This document shows positions 1-7,303 of a DNA stretch of 14,504 nt, piece by piece. The notes under the pieces were generated by a model that made no database searches, was not told the DNA's origin, and worked only from the letters and a program-made list of their open reading frames with translations. The translations under genes and the position numbers were made by a program. Position 1 is the stretch's first letter. The number at the start of each line of letters is the position of its first letter. This stretch comes from JBGRPZ01 sp041725955 (lineage in GTDB: Bacteria; Bacteroidota; Bacteroidia; Bacteroidales; JBGRPZ01): NCBI GenBank assembly GCA_041725955.1, contig JBGRQE010000079.1, positions 1-14,504 of the forward strand, written 5' to 3'.

Positions 1-40
1 ATGGTAAAATCATCAAACTTTGCTTCGATGATTTTACCAT
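1..40. repeat. 14-bp perfect inverted repeat inside the lipoprotein gene
   Basis: ATGGTAAAATCATC at 1-14 is exactly repeated in inverted orientation at 27-40, with a 12-bp spacer. It sits within the coding sequence and touches the window edge, so the arms may extend further left. Confidence 0.7.
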
Positions 41-875
41 ATTTAAAAACATTATAAGATTTAGAATATTGGAATTCTGCTCGAACAATATTTAACTCAC
101 CCATATAACCCATGACTGCTTTGAAATTCAATAAATCATCCTTGATAGTAGACCTATTACATTCAACACTATGAACAATTGGCTCTAAACTAGTCTTTGT
201 AGAAAAACTAGTTACATTACTATAAGTTCTATTCCCTTTATTATCCTCAACAAAAGTTCTTGCATAGTAATAATTCCCTTTTTCCAATGAATTCAACTCA
301 ACAACAAACTTTTTTACACCATTCTCTAATTCACTAGTACTTTCTGTAAAAACTACTTTTGTCTCAATTGTATCTACTTCCACCTCTGAAGCAGGTCTCC
401 AATATTCTACCCCATGTTTTAGATAAAAATCAGAACGACAATAACTTCCAGTTATAGTAGCTGATTTTGATTTTACACTTTCTATATTCACTGATACAGG
501 AGTCATTGTAGTAAAGCATATTACTTCATCACTAAGCACCCTCTCTGAACTTCCTTCGAGAACAGCAAAAGCACGATAATAAAAAGTACTATTCTCACCT
601 AAATATGAACTTTGTGCACAAAAACTATCTTCTATAACATTTTCTGATATAAGAGTTTTATTTAAAAAATATTCAGTTTTACCATAAATGAAACCTAATT
701 CCAAAATTGGTTTATTAGGCACGAAATTAATCGTCCCCTGCAATATGGCATCATCCACACTTACTATTGGATCAATTGCACTTATTAATTTTTTTGGTTT
801 ATTGTCATTATCTTTTTTACATCCTTGCACAAATGGAATAAAAAATAATAGAAAGTAAATAATACATTTTTTCAT
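1..875 (-). CDS. Lipoprotein with Fn3-like repeats, partial (3' end outside window)
   Basis: The minus-strand frame is open for 291 codons from the ATG at 875 to the left edge, so the C-terminus is missing. The N-terminus is a lipoprotein signal peptide (MKKCIIYFLLFFIPFVQGC) with a lipobox-like VQGC at residues 16-19, followed by KKDND, a layout common in Bacteroidota surface lipoproteins. The body is beta-rich. Segments such as NSTFYYRAFAVLEGSSERVL ending in FTT, and later GNYYYARTFVEDNKGNRTYS ending in FSTKT, look like the last strands of fibronectin-III-like domains. An in-frame ATG at 896 would add seven residues, but the start at 875 gives the better signal peptide. It lies 37 bp after a degraded paralogue and was probably co-transcribed with it. 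No enzymatic motif is visible. A role in surface binding or adhesion is a guess; the lipoprotein call is firm. Confidence 0.8.
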   Translation of the reverse strand, partial: MKKCIIYFLLFFIPFVQGCKKDNDNKPKKLISAIDPIVSVDDAILQGTINFVPNKPILELGFIYGKTEYFLNKTLISENVIEDSFCAQSSYLGENSTFYYRAFAVLEGSSERVLSDEVICFTTMTPVSVNIESVKSKSATITGSYCRSDFYLKHGVEYWRPASEVEVDTIETKVVFTESTSELENGVKKFVVELNSLEKGNYYYARTFVEDNKGNRTYSNVTSFSTKTSLEPIVHSVECNRSTIKDDLLNFKAVMGYMGELNIVRAEFQYSKSYNVFKYGKIIEAKFDDFT

Positions 876-912
876 AAACTCAATTGGTTTTAACATAATT
901 TAATTTTTTTAA

Positions 913-1843
913 TTATTCATCTATCATAAGACACTTATCTGCATAATCAAACGACTCACTTTCTCCATTGGTAAAATTAACATATACTTTATATTTACTA
1001 TTCTCTATTTCAAGAGAAGAAAAAGAGGCTTCAAATCTATTTCTAGTCTCTTTGCATTTTGCTTGAAAGGTTTTGCGAGAACCATTATACTTAGAAATAT
1101 AGCGGCATACAAAAATAGATTCACAATTTAAATCATCTTTAGATTCAATATCTGCACATAAGAAAACCATAGATTTTCCTTCAACATCTTTCTTCTCAAA
1201 ATAAACCTTGTACGCTACAGGCAGATTTATTTCTCTAGTACGAAAACTTTTTATTTCTCCTTTTAATAGAAGATTTTTTCACACCATTTTCTTCAAGAAA
1301 ATCACTCGCATATGTTATTTTCTTCTCATCAGTAGAATCTCCAAAATAATAATGTTCTATTCCAAACTCGGAAAATAAAACTTCATCAGGTACATAGCAA
1401 TTGACTAGAACGTCCTTAAGTCCAAGAGTTTCTGACGCCACCTCCATTTTGATACGTGGTCAAGTAACAAAATTTATAATTTCATTTCCCAACACTTTTT
1501 TCTCACTTCCTTCAATAGTATAATATACTTGATAATAATATGTATCTCTAGGTTGTAAATCTGAAACTAAAAAAGAAACAGTGTTTTCAATCAATTTTCC
1601 TTTATAAACAGTTTCTAAACACTCTATAGATATTCCAAAAAGAAAACCAACAGAAGAAATAAATTCGTTTTGGGTAATTTCCCCTTGGAGCTTTGCACTA
1701 AAAAGAAACACATCCTTTGGTTTCAAAGTAAAAGCAGAAATTTTAGTTTTTTTTCGCTTCTACAGAATTTTCTCTTCATCCTTCTTACAACCCTGCACCA
1801 ATACCACTGAAAGTATCAGTGCAAACATAATTATACGCTTCAT
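913..1843 (-). pseudogene. Degraded lipoprotein gene, paralogue of the downstream gene (two stops and a frameshift)
   Basis: Translation from the ATG at 1843 gives a lipoprotein signal peptide (MKRIIMFALILSVVLVQGC, then KKDEEKIL) and then TAG at 1762-1760. The same frame continues with Fn3-like sequence (KPKDVFLFSAKLQGEI, then DTYYYQVYYTIEGSEKKVL, then NFVT) to TGA at 1462-1460, and resumes as PRIKMEVASETLG up to NGVKK. There one extra base, most simply in the A6 run at 1274-1279, shifts the frame. The remaining residues, including VYFEKKDVEGKS, KDDLNCESIFVCRY and NSKYKVYVNFTNGESESF, read in the next frame to TAA at 915-913. Repaired length is about 310 codons, similar to the neighbour. The TGA falls where the neighbour reads FTTMTP, so the two align across the break. 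Short ORFs inside this span are fragments of it, not separate genes. Confidence 0.85.
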
Positions 1844-1931
1844 TATTTTTGATTTGATTAATTATAGTAAAACACTACCTGTAAATAAGCTTTACCTAAA
1901 GGCAGCTATTCACGTATCGTGTTAATGCAAG

Positions 1932-1939
1932 CAAATATA
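1932..1939 (-). promoter_or_regulatory. Candidate -7 box for the lipoprotein pair
   Basis: The minus strand reads TATATTTG, a full match to the Bacteroidota -7 consensus TAnnTTTG, about 90 bp before the pseudogene start. No clear TTTG -33 element is seen 19-21 bp upstream. The same octamer precedes the permease gene. Confidence 0.4.
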
Positions 1940-1963
1940 ATTATTTTTTATAAAACCCCTATC

Positions 1964-3259
1964 TTAAACCCTAGGATATCTAACATACGACCATCGCATA
2001 ACCAAAATAGCCATCAATAAACTAAAAATAGCAAGCGCAAAGGTGAACTCAAATCCAAATAGCTCAAAAAAGAAAACTCCTAATAGCGGAGCAAATAATG
2101 CTCTAAATCCTGTAGCAGACAAATGCACACTATGGTAAGTTCCGGCTTGTTCTGGACGACAAAAATATGCCGATCCAATATTCCATAATAATGACATAGT
2201 TGCAGCAAAGATACCATGAGCTAGAATATATAAAATCATAGTAAAATAAATGCGAATACCGAAAACTTCAAAATTCGAAGGAAAATACATAGTCATCCAT
2301 AAAAAGAAAATATATACTGCAATTGAAGAATAGGTAATTATTCCAAACCTTCTGGGATCAATATGACCAAGTAAACGACCAAAAAACGGAAGCAATAAAA
2401 TAGCTAATATATTATAGGCATTACGATAAAATGCAACACTAGAGTAATTTAGGTTCAATTGCTCGTAAAAGAAAATAGTAATTATTGTAACAGAAATCAT
2501 AAAAGAAAAACCATAAAACATAAACCCTATCTGAAAATGCAGGTACGGTTTATTAACGGATAAAATACCTCGCATTTCACGAAAGGATTTCTTTACAGAT
2601 ACCCAAATTCTGTCTCTTTTAACTTCCTCTACAATTTCTCCATTAGAAGGTTTTGGTATTAATGATAAAATATGAAGAGATACAACACATAAGATTGCAG
2701 CAAAAGCATATGCATATCGAAAAAAGTATGGATCCCAATCCAGTAACACACCAAACAAGAAGGTAGCAAATAGCATTACAATTTTATTCACTGAAGTGGA
2801 ATAAGAATATAACTTACCAAAATTTTCATGTCGATAATTTCCCTTTAACAAATAGTTAATGGTAGGATTTTTTATCATATCACCAAAATAATAAACCAAA
2901 AAAATAGCAAGGAATATATAATGATAGTAACCTGAAGCAACCAAGTCTTTCTCATTATCAGGAAAAAACAACATAAACAATAATGGTATTCTGGTAATTA
3001 GAGATGTCCAGCGTAAGAGTTTACGTTTATTCTTGATTCTCTTCAGATATTCATTCACAAAGACCAGAAAAATATAGACCGCCATACTAAAAACGAAAAG
3101 AAAGCTCATTTGATAATTACTTCCTTTTAAGCTTTTAATAAAAATAAACTCATTAAGCACCAACAATCCTAATATAACACCTTCCAGTATCATATAAATG
3201 GTATGCAAACGAAATCCAATTTTTTCTCTTCTTGTCAATTGTGCACTTATTCCCAACAT
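1964..3259 (-). CDS. MFS-type 12-helix membrane transporter
   Basis: The product is a 431-residue, strongly hydrophobic protein with about twelve predicted transmembrane segments in two halves. They are separated by a charged cytoplasmic loop at about residues 202-232 (PKPSNGEIVEEVKRDR). Features consistent with major facilitator superfamily permeases are the basic loop YLKRIKNKRKLLR at 71-83, GRLLGHIDPRRFG at about 294-306 between helices, and a late segment SATGFRALFAPLLG at 381-394. The substrate cannot be read from the sequence. The frame stays open upstream to 3376, but I chose the ATG at 3259. It gives a normal MFS N-terminus (MLGISAQLTRREKIGFRLHT), and a consensus -7 box lies just upstream, inside the would-be extension. 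The gene is divergent from the cell-wall hydrolase and ends about 120 bp before the lipoprotein pseudogene on the same strand. Confidence 0.8.
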   Translation of the reverse strand: MLGISAQLTRREKIGFRLHTIYMILEGVILGLLVLNEFIFIKSLKGSNYQMSFLFVFSMAVYIFLVFVNEYLKRIKNKRKLLRWTSLITRIPLLFMLFFPDNEKDLVASGYYHYIFLAIFLVYYFGDMIKNPTINYLLKGNYRHENFGKLYSYSTSVNKIVMLFATFLFGVLLDWDPYFFRYAYAFAAILCVVSLHILSLIPKPSNGEIVEEVKRDRIWVSVKKSFREMRGILSVNKPYLHFQIGFMFYGFSFMISVTIITIFFYEQLNLNYSSVAFYRNAYNILAILLLPFFGRLLGHIDPRRFGIITYSSIAVYIFFLWMTMYFPSNFEVFGIRIYFTMILYILAHGIFAATMSLLWNIGSAYFCRPEQAGTYHSVHLSATGFRALFAPLLGVFFFELFGFEFTFALAIFSLLMAILVMRWSYVRYPRV

Positions 3260-3281
3260 CTTAATCCTGATTATTTTTTTG

Positions 3282-3289
3282 CAAATATA
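3282..3289 (-). promoter_or_regulatory. Candidate -7 box of the MFS gene
   Basis: The minus strand reads TATATTTG, matching TAnnTTTG, 22 bp before the chosen ATG at 3259. A TTTG at 3304-3301 is too close (about 11 bp) to be a standard -33 element. The position argues against the longer ORF starting upstream. Confidence 0.45.
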
Positions 3290-3381
3290 TACGAGTTTAG
3301 CAAATAGAATCTTATCAGATAAAGTAATTTTTATAATAAAAATGAATAAATCGAAATCGTTAATTCCTAAATACAAATAAT

Positions 3382-3389
3382 TACTTTTG
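3382..3389 (+). promoter_or_regulatory. Candidate -7 box of the cell-wall hydrolase gene
   Basis: TACTTTTG followed by CGGG is a full match to TAnnTTTG, 28 bp before the ATG at 3418. No good -33 TTTG is present at the expected distance. Confidence 0.55.
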
Positions 3390-3417
3390 CGGGAATAATC
3401 TTAAATCAAATCAAAAT

Positions 3418-5526
3418 ATGACTCATTTTTCTACCACAATACATAAAGTCATTCTGATTACATTTTTATGTTTAATTGGAATTAGTTTAAAAGGACAATC
3501 CCCTCTGAATACATTAAAAAGTCCTGTAGAACATTTTACAAATGATAGCATCAGTTATGTAAAACGAGATTTTACATCATATATTCAATCCTACTCTAAA
3601 CATCTAAACCCAACCATTTATCGCAATTCGGAAGAAAAAAAATGGTTAAATTATCTTAACAAAAAACATCCTGATGTAAAAAGCCTTATAAAAATATTTA
3701 AAGCAGCTTCTCAAAAATACAATGTACCTGAAGAATTACTTATGGCTATTGCTTACATCGAAAGTAACTGGACTCAATTAGGTCCATCTATTGATCAACG
3801 ATGGGGTATTATGAGATTGGCATCTAATTCATACTGCCATAGCCTGGAGGATGCATCAGCATTAATTCAAAAATCTCCACAAGACTTAAAAGATAATGCC
3901 TATTATAATATTATGGGTGCTGCTGCTTTATTACAACAAATTCATGAAAAGAGAAAAATAAACACTAAAGATATAAACAACTGGTTTTCCGTCGTCGCCG
4001 AATATAGCGGACATATCAATCCTTTAACAAAAGAAATTGCTGCTGAATCTTATTTTAAAGCACTTAAAAATGGTATAAACGGAAAAACACTATGGCTTGA
4101 AAATTACCATATACCTGCACAAAAAAGCCTACAAATAGAAAACAAACTATCCCTTATTAAAGAGCAGAGTATTGAAAAAGCTAAAATCCAAAGAAACAAT
4201 CAAGAAGATTATCAAAACTGGCACAAGGCAATTGATCAAAAAATAGAATCTCCTAACTTCAGTAAGCGAAAAACTTCCAATATTGACGTATGGGTAAATC
4301 ATTGGTTCGGTGTAGGAACTTGGGCAGGTGCAATCTCATGGTTTCAAAACCCAAAATCGCAAGTAAGCTCGCATTTTCTTGTACGCAATGATGGCTTCTT
4401 ATTGCAAATGGTGGCTGTTTCACAAAAGGCATGGCATGCAAGTGTTTTCAATTCTCGATCTATTGGTATTGAACATCATGCCACTGTTGATCATCCTGAA
4501 TATTGGGAAAGTGAAGCCATGCTCCAAAAGTCAACATATATTGCCAGAGAATACTGTGAGGATTGCCAAATTCCACGTATCCGAAGAATTGAAACCAATC
4601 AGGGAGGAGTTTTTGGACACACCGATATTCCTGGAGTAACAAAAAACTGTCCGGGACCTCTTCCCTGGAAAAAATGGATGAATTATCTGGGAGAAGATGA
4701 TATAAATCCAATTCCTGATGATAAAATCATAATGGATGATTTTGAAATCAATGAAGGGCATTTCGACACCAAGCTCAACTATAGTGGAAGTACCAAAGGA
4801 ATTGATGGAAATAAGTGTGAAAAAGAAAAAAGTCAGTTCTATCCAAAAGAAGGAAAAGGATCTCTTAGAGTATCACTGGTTGACGATAATAAATCTGATG
4901 AACACTGGTTGGTTAGGATATTATCAGGAAAAGGTAAACCAGAAAATAATGTAACTATTACCAAAGGCGGAAAATTATCATTGTGGATCAAAACATATGC
5001 TTCAAATATGAGAGTTGAACTTTGGATTGATGATAAAGATGGAATCGAAACAACCTTAGCCAAAGATATTAATGATGATGGAATGTATCACAAATATACT
5101 TGGACATTAAACGATTCTATAATTCCGATAACTGGTAGCGGAAAATTCGAGAATCAACACTTAACTCTTGATGCCTTAGTTATTAAAGCACCCAATAAAA
5201 CCCCTGCTGCAGTTTTATATATAGACAATATTATATTCGAAAAAGGACCAACTCCAAATTTGATTTCTGATCCAGATAATCAAATCCATAAAAATACTAA
5301 TCCTCCATATCCAAATCCCTTCAATGAATTTATATTCATACCTATACATGATAAAGACATCAAAATATCAATCTATAATTTAATGGGCATAAGAATTATG
5401 GAAAAAGAAACTTCTGCAACAAAACAACTTCTTAAATTCGAAACAGCTAATTTGCCTAAAGGCAGTTACATTCTTCATGTTCAATCAAAATATGAGAATA
5501 AAACATACAAGATATTAAAGCAATAA
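3418..5526 (+). CDS. T9SS-exported murein hydrolase: transglycosylase-like plus N-acetylmuramoyl-L-alanine amidase
   Basis: 702 residues in four parts. (1) A signal peptide occupies about residues 1-27 (VILITFLCLIGISLKGQS). (2) An SLT-like lysozyme-fold domain spans about 85-200: Glu115 in AIAYIESNW is the expected catalytic acid, followed by WGIMRLA at 129-135 (families usually have GxMQ; here Arg replaces Gln), NIMGAAALL at 164-172 and AEYSG at 194-198. (3) An amidase_2 domain spans about 290-425: VWVNHWFGVGTWAGAISWF with His295, SHFLVRNDG, KAWHAS with His340, IGIEHH with Glu352, GHTDIPG with His401 and KNCPGP with Cys411. His295, His401 and Cys411 are the likely zinc ligands. (4) A beta-rich domain at about 438-610 (DDFEINEG to YIDNIIFEKG), possibly carbohydrate-binding, leads into a T9SS type-A sorting domain with YPNPF at 631-635 and NLPKGSYILHV at 678-688. 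The protein would cut both glycan and stem-peptide bonds of murein outside the cell. Own-wall turnover, scavenging or attack on other bacteria cannot be told apart here. Confidence 0.88.
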   Translation: MTHFSTTIHKVILITFLCLIGISLKGQSPLNTLKSPVEHFTNDSISYVKRDFTSYIQSYSKHLNPTIYRNSEEKKWLNYLNKKHPDVKSLIKIFKAASQKYNVPEELLMAIAYIESNWTQLGPSIDQRWGIMRLASNSYCHSLEDASALIQKSPQDLKDNAYYNIMGAAALLQQIHEKRKINTKDINNWFSVVAEYSGHINPLTKEIAAESYFKALKNGINGKTLWLENYHIPAQKSLQIENKLSLIKEQSIEKAKIQRNNQEDYQNWHKAIDQKIESPNFSKRKTSNIDVWVNHWFGVGTWAGAISWFQNPKSQVSSHFLVRNDGFLLQMVAVSQKAWHASVFNSRSIGIEHHATVDHPEYWESEAMLQKSTYIAREYCEDCQIPRIRRIETNQGGVFGHTDIPGVTKNCPGPLPWKKWMNYLGEDDINPIPDDKIIMDDFEINEGHFDTKLNYSGSTKGIDGNKCEKEKSQFYPKEGKGSLRVSLVDDNKSDEHWLVRILSGKGKPENNVTITKGGKLSLWIKTYASNMRVELWIDDKDGIETTLAKDINDDGMYHKYTWTLNDSIIPITGSGKFENQHLTLDALVIKAPNKTPAAVLYIDNIIFEKGPTPNLISDPDNQIHKNTNPPYPNPFNEFIFIPIHDKDIKISIYNLMGIRIMEKETSATKQLLKFETANLPKGSYILHVQSKYENKTYKILKQ

Positions 5527-5656
5527 TAAGACTGCTTAAAACTCAAAACTCATTCACTTCCGGCTTGCAAAGATATACTCTGCAGTTAGGTGCCTCTAAT
5601 AAGCATTGCTACCTCTCTTTAAGCTCATAGACGGTAATGATTGCAGCTAAATCCAG

Positions 5657-5788
5657 TAGGTTTTCACTTAATACCTCCTAGGTTTTCACTTAATACCTCC
5701 TAGGTTTTTATTCAATACCTCCTAGGTTTTCACTTAATACCTTCTAGGTTTTTATTCAATACCTCCTAGGTTTTCGTCAAATACCTAG
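5657..5788. repeat. Six tandem 22-bp repeats
   Basis: Six contiguous 22-bp units start at 5657, 5679, 5701, 5723, 5745 and 5767. Each begins TAGGTTTT or TAGGTTTTT. The first five end ATACCTCC or ATACCTTC. Units 1, 2 and 4 share the core CACTTA, units 3 and 5 share TATTCA, and unit 6 has CGTCAA. Units 2-3 and 4-5 are therefore copies of one 44-bp pair, with a single change. Most junctions contain the palindrome CCTAGG, and each unit can weakly self-pair (AGGT with ACCT). There are no spacers and 22 is not a multiple of three, so this is neither a CRISPR array nor a coding repeat. Confidence 0.95.
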
Positions 5789-5793
5789 GAGGT
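5761..5793. repeat. 10-bp inverted repeat closing the array, possible bidirectional terminator
   Basis: ACCTCCTAGG at 5761-5770 is perfectly inverted as CCTAGGAGGT at 5784-5793, with a 13-nt loop. It uses the last junction of the tandem array as one arm. Only a short T run (TTT) follows on the plus strand, so intrinsic termination is possible but unproven. Confidence 0.5.
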
Positions 5794-5858
5794 TTAGCTT
5801 CAATCAATGGTAAGAGTGTTGGCGATTGGTACTAGCAAAGGCACTTGAATAGACTCCC

Positions 5859-6413
5859 TTAATCTTCTTCAATCCACGAGATTACATCATCTGACAAAGG
5901 ACTGTGAGAAGGAGCCAAAACATCTACTATTCTTCCATTTTCATCAATCAAATATTTTTGAAAATTCCAGATAATTTTCCTATCAGTAACCCCATTTAGT
6001 TTTTTATCAGTAAGATATATATAGAATGGATGTACATATTTTCCACGAACTGAGATCTTTTCCATCAAAGGGTAATCAACCCCATAACGGTCAACACAAA
6101 AACGTTTGATAAGGGGGTTAGTTCTAGGTTCTTGACCTAGAAAATTATTACTTGGAAATGCAATAATTTCAAAGTCTGCTCCTCCATATTTTAAATACAA
6201 TTGTTGTAATTCCTTAAATTGATTAGCATACCCACAATTTGTTGCAGTATTTACAATCAATACCTTCTTGCCTTTAAGCTGGGAAAAATCATAATTATTT
6301 CCATCAATATCTTTGACGACAAAATCATAGATTGATTTTTGTTTTTGTGCAAAAGTAGGCGAACTCAATACTAAGGAAAAAAATGTTACCAATACAATTA
6401 AATAAGCTTTCAT
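5859..6413 (-). CDS. gpx: Secreted glutathione peroxidase family thiol peroxidase
   Basis: 184 residues with an N-terminal Sec signal peptide (MKAYLIVLVTFFSLVLSSPTFAQ), pointing to the periplasm or exterior. The GPx fold signature is complete: peroxidatic Cys60 in NTATNCGYANQF, Gln94 in FPSNNFLGQEP, and Trp149-Asn150 in IIWNFQKYLID form the Cys/Gln/Trp/Asn set. Cys106 in KRFCVDRYGV sits where plant and yeast GPx enzymes keep the resolving cysteine. This suggests a thioredoxin-like reductant rather than glutathione, reducing H2O2 or lipid hydroperoxides. The ORF extends upstream to 6482, but the ATG at 6413 gives the clean signal peptide. It follows the YceI-type lipoprotein on the same strand after a 121-bp gap, so they may or may not share a transcript. 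Assignment to the family is very secure; the reductant is inferred. Confidence 0.92.
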   Translation of the reverse strand: MKAYLIVLVTFFSLVLSSPTFAQKQKSIYDFVVKDIDGNNYDFSQLKGKKVLIVNTATNCGYANQFKELQQLYLKYGGADFEIIAFPSNNFLGQEPRTNPLIKRFCVDRYGVDYPLMEKISVRGKYVHPFYIYLTDKKLNGVTDRKIIWNFQKYLIDENGRIVDVLAPSHSPLSDDVISWIEED

Positions 6414-6534
6414 AATTTTAAAGGTTAGAACGGTGTTTAGCAGAATATATGTAATCAAAATCCTTAAGTATGGTATGATCACTATAGATATAAAATTCAG
6501 TTATGACAAACAGTTTTTTTTAGGTAGGTTGAGC

Positions 6535-7230
6535 TTATTCTTTCTTATGAGCAATAATATCAATTTTCAGGCCAATCTGATCATCAATAAATTTATCCTT
6601 CATAATTTTAAATACCTTTTTCGACTTATAGTTTACATTCCACTCTGTGCGGTCGATATACAAAGGAACACTACGTGCCCAAATGCTATCTTTCTCTATA
6701 TTCACCAAAACATCAAATCCAATATTTCTGGTCACTCCTTTAATTGTAAGATTACCCATTATTCTATAATTAGGCTTTTCCTTAGTATCAATTTCTTTTT
6801 GAGTTTCCTGCAGATAAGTAATTGGCATAGATTTAGTGATTTGAAATTCAGAGACAGGAAATGTTTCAACAGCAAAAAAGTCTTGCGATTTAAGGTGAGA
6901 CACAAGTTTATTCTTCATGCTTTGGTCATCCAAATCTAAATTTACAATAGAATTCATATCAATGATAAACTTTCCGGCAACCAATGTATCGTTTTTAAAT
7001 TTCATTTCACCCAATTTCAATAAAACGACACCATTATGTTTTCCCAAAGGCTTACTTCCCTCCCACTGAATTTCGCTGGAAGAAGTATCTATATTATAAG
7101 TTATATCAGAATTTTTTGAGGCTATTTCCTGTTCATCCTGCGAAGAGCTGGTTTTATGATTATTCCCACAAGAAACTATAAACATAAAAATAAATAAAGG
7201 AAACAAATAAGAAGTTTTTAATTTTGCCAT
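6535..7230 (-). CDS. YceI-family lipoprotein
   Basis: 231 residues. The signal peptide MAKLKTSYLFPLFIFMFIVSC has its lipobox Cys at residue 21, followed by a Ser/Asp/Glu-rich linker to about residue 44. The YceI-like lipocalin-fold domain (about 45-228) shows the expected order: YNIDTSSSEIQWEGSK, KHNGVVLLKLGEMKF, GKFIIDMNSI, LKSQDFFAVETFPVSEFQIT, NLTIKGVTRNIGFDV and YIDRTEWNVNYKS. The family binds polyisoprenoid or other amphipathic lipids in the periplasm; here the protein would be anchored to a membrane by its lipid. The ATG at 7230 is preferred over the upstream in-frame ATG at 7266 because it starts the signal peptide. The gene is divergent from the glutaminase with about 73 bp between starts, so their promoters must overlap or be adjacent. 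Confidence 0.9.
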   Translation of the reverse strand: MAKLKTSYLFPLFIFMFIVSCGNNHKTSSSQDEQEIASKNSDITYNIDTSSSEIQWEGSKPLGKHNGVVLLKLGEMKFKNDTLVAGKFIIDMNSIVNLDLDDQSMKNKLVSHLKSQDFFAVETFPVSEFQITKSMPITYLQETQKEIDTKEKPNYRIMGNLTIKGVTRNIGFDVLVNIEKDSIWARSVPLYIDRTEWNVNYKSKKVFKIMKDKFIDDQIGLKIDIIAHKKE

Positions 7231-7303
7231 GATCTTTAAGTTTAGTAAGACTAAAGAACTCAACAATTAAAATTTATTAAATGTTTGACAGTTAAATACT
7301 TGA

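Larger units (their letters stand above)
5527..5858. other. Convergent spacer holding a tandem repeat array
   Basis: This 332-bp gene-free stretch lies between the convergent hydrolase and glutathione peroxidase genes. The left part (5527-5656) and right part (5794-5858) show no recognisable gene, tRNA or U-tracted terminator. The middle is the 22-bp repeat array annotated separately. Confidence 0.7.

Noticed and set aside
913..1726. Three separate small hypothetical proteins on the minus strand
   Set aside because: They are consecutive pieces of one broken lipoprotein gene: two share a frame separated only by a stop codon, and the third follows a one-base shift.
3260..3376. N-terminal extension of the MFS protein
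   Set aside because: It would contain the consensus -7 box and adds an extra hydrophobic stretch not expected before the first MFS helix.
3198..3380. Small plus-strand protein in the MFS/hydrolase divergent region
   Set aside because: It lies antisense to the MFS start and its promoter region and has no family-like sequence.
5657..5788. CRISPR array
   Set aside because: The 22-bp units are directly contiguous with no unique spacers, and no cas genes are present.
6433..6939. Plus-strand ORF of 168 codons opposite the YceI gene
   Set aside because: It is antisense to a clear YceI domain, and its hydrophobic translation is typical of a shadow frame.
7239..7253. Short palindrome TTTAGT-AAG-ACTAAA before the YceI gene
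   Set aside because: Arms of 6 bp are too short to call an operator in AT-rich sequence.
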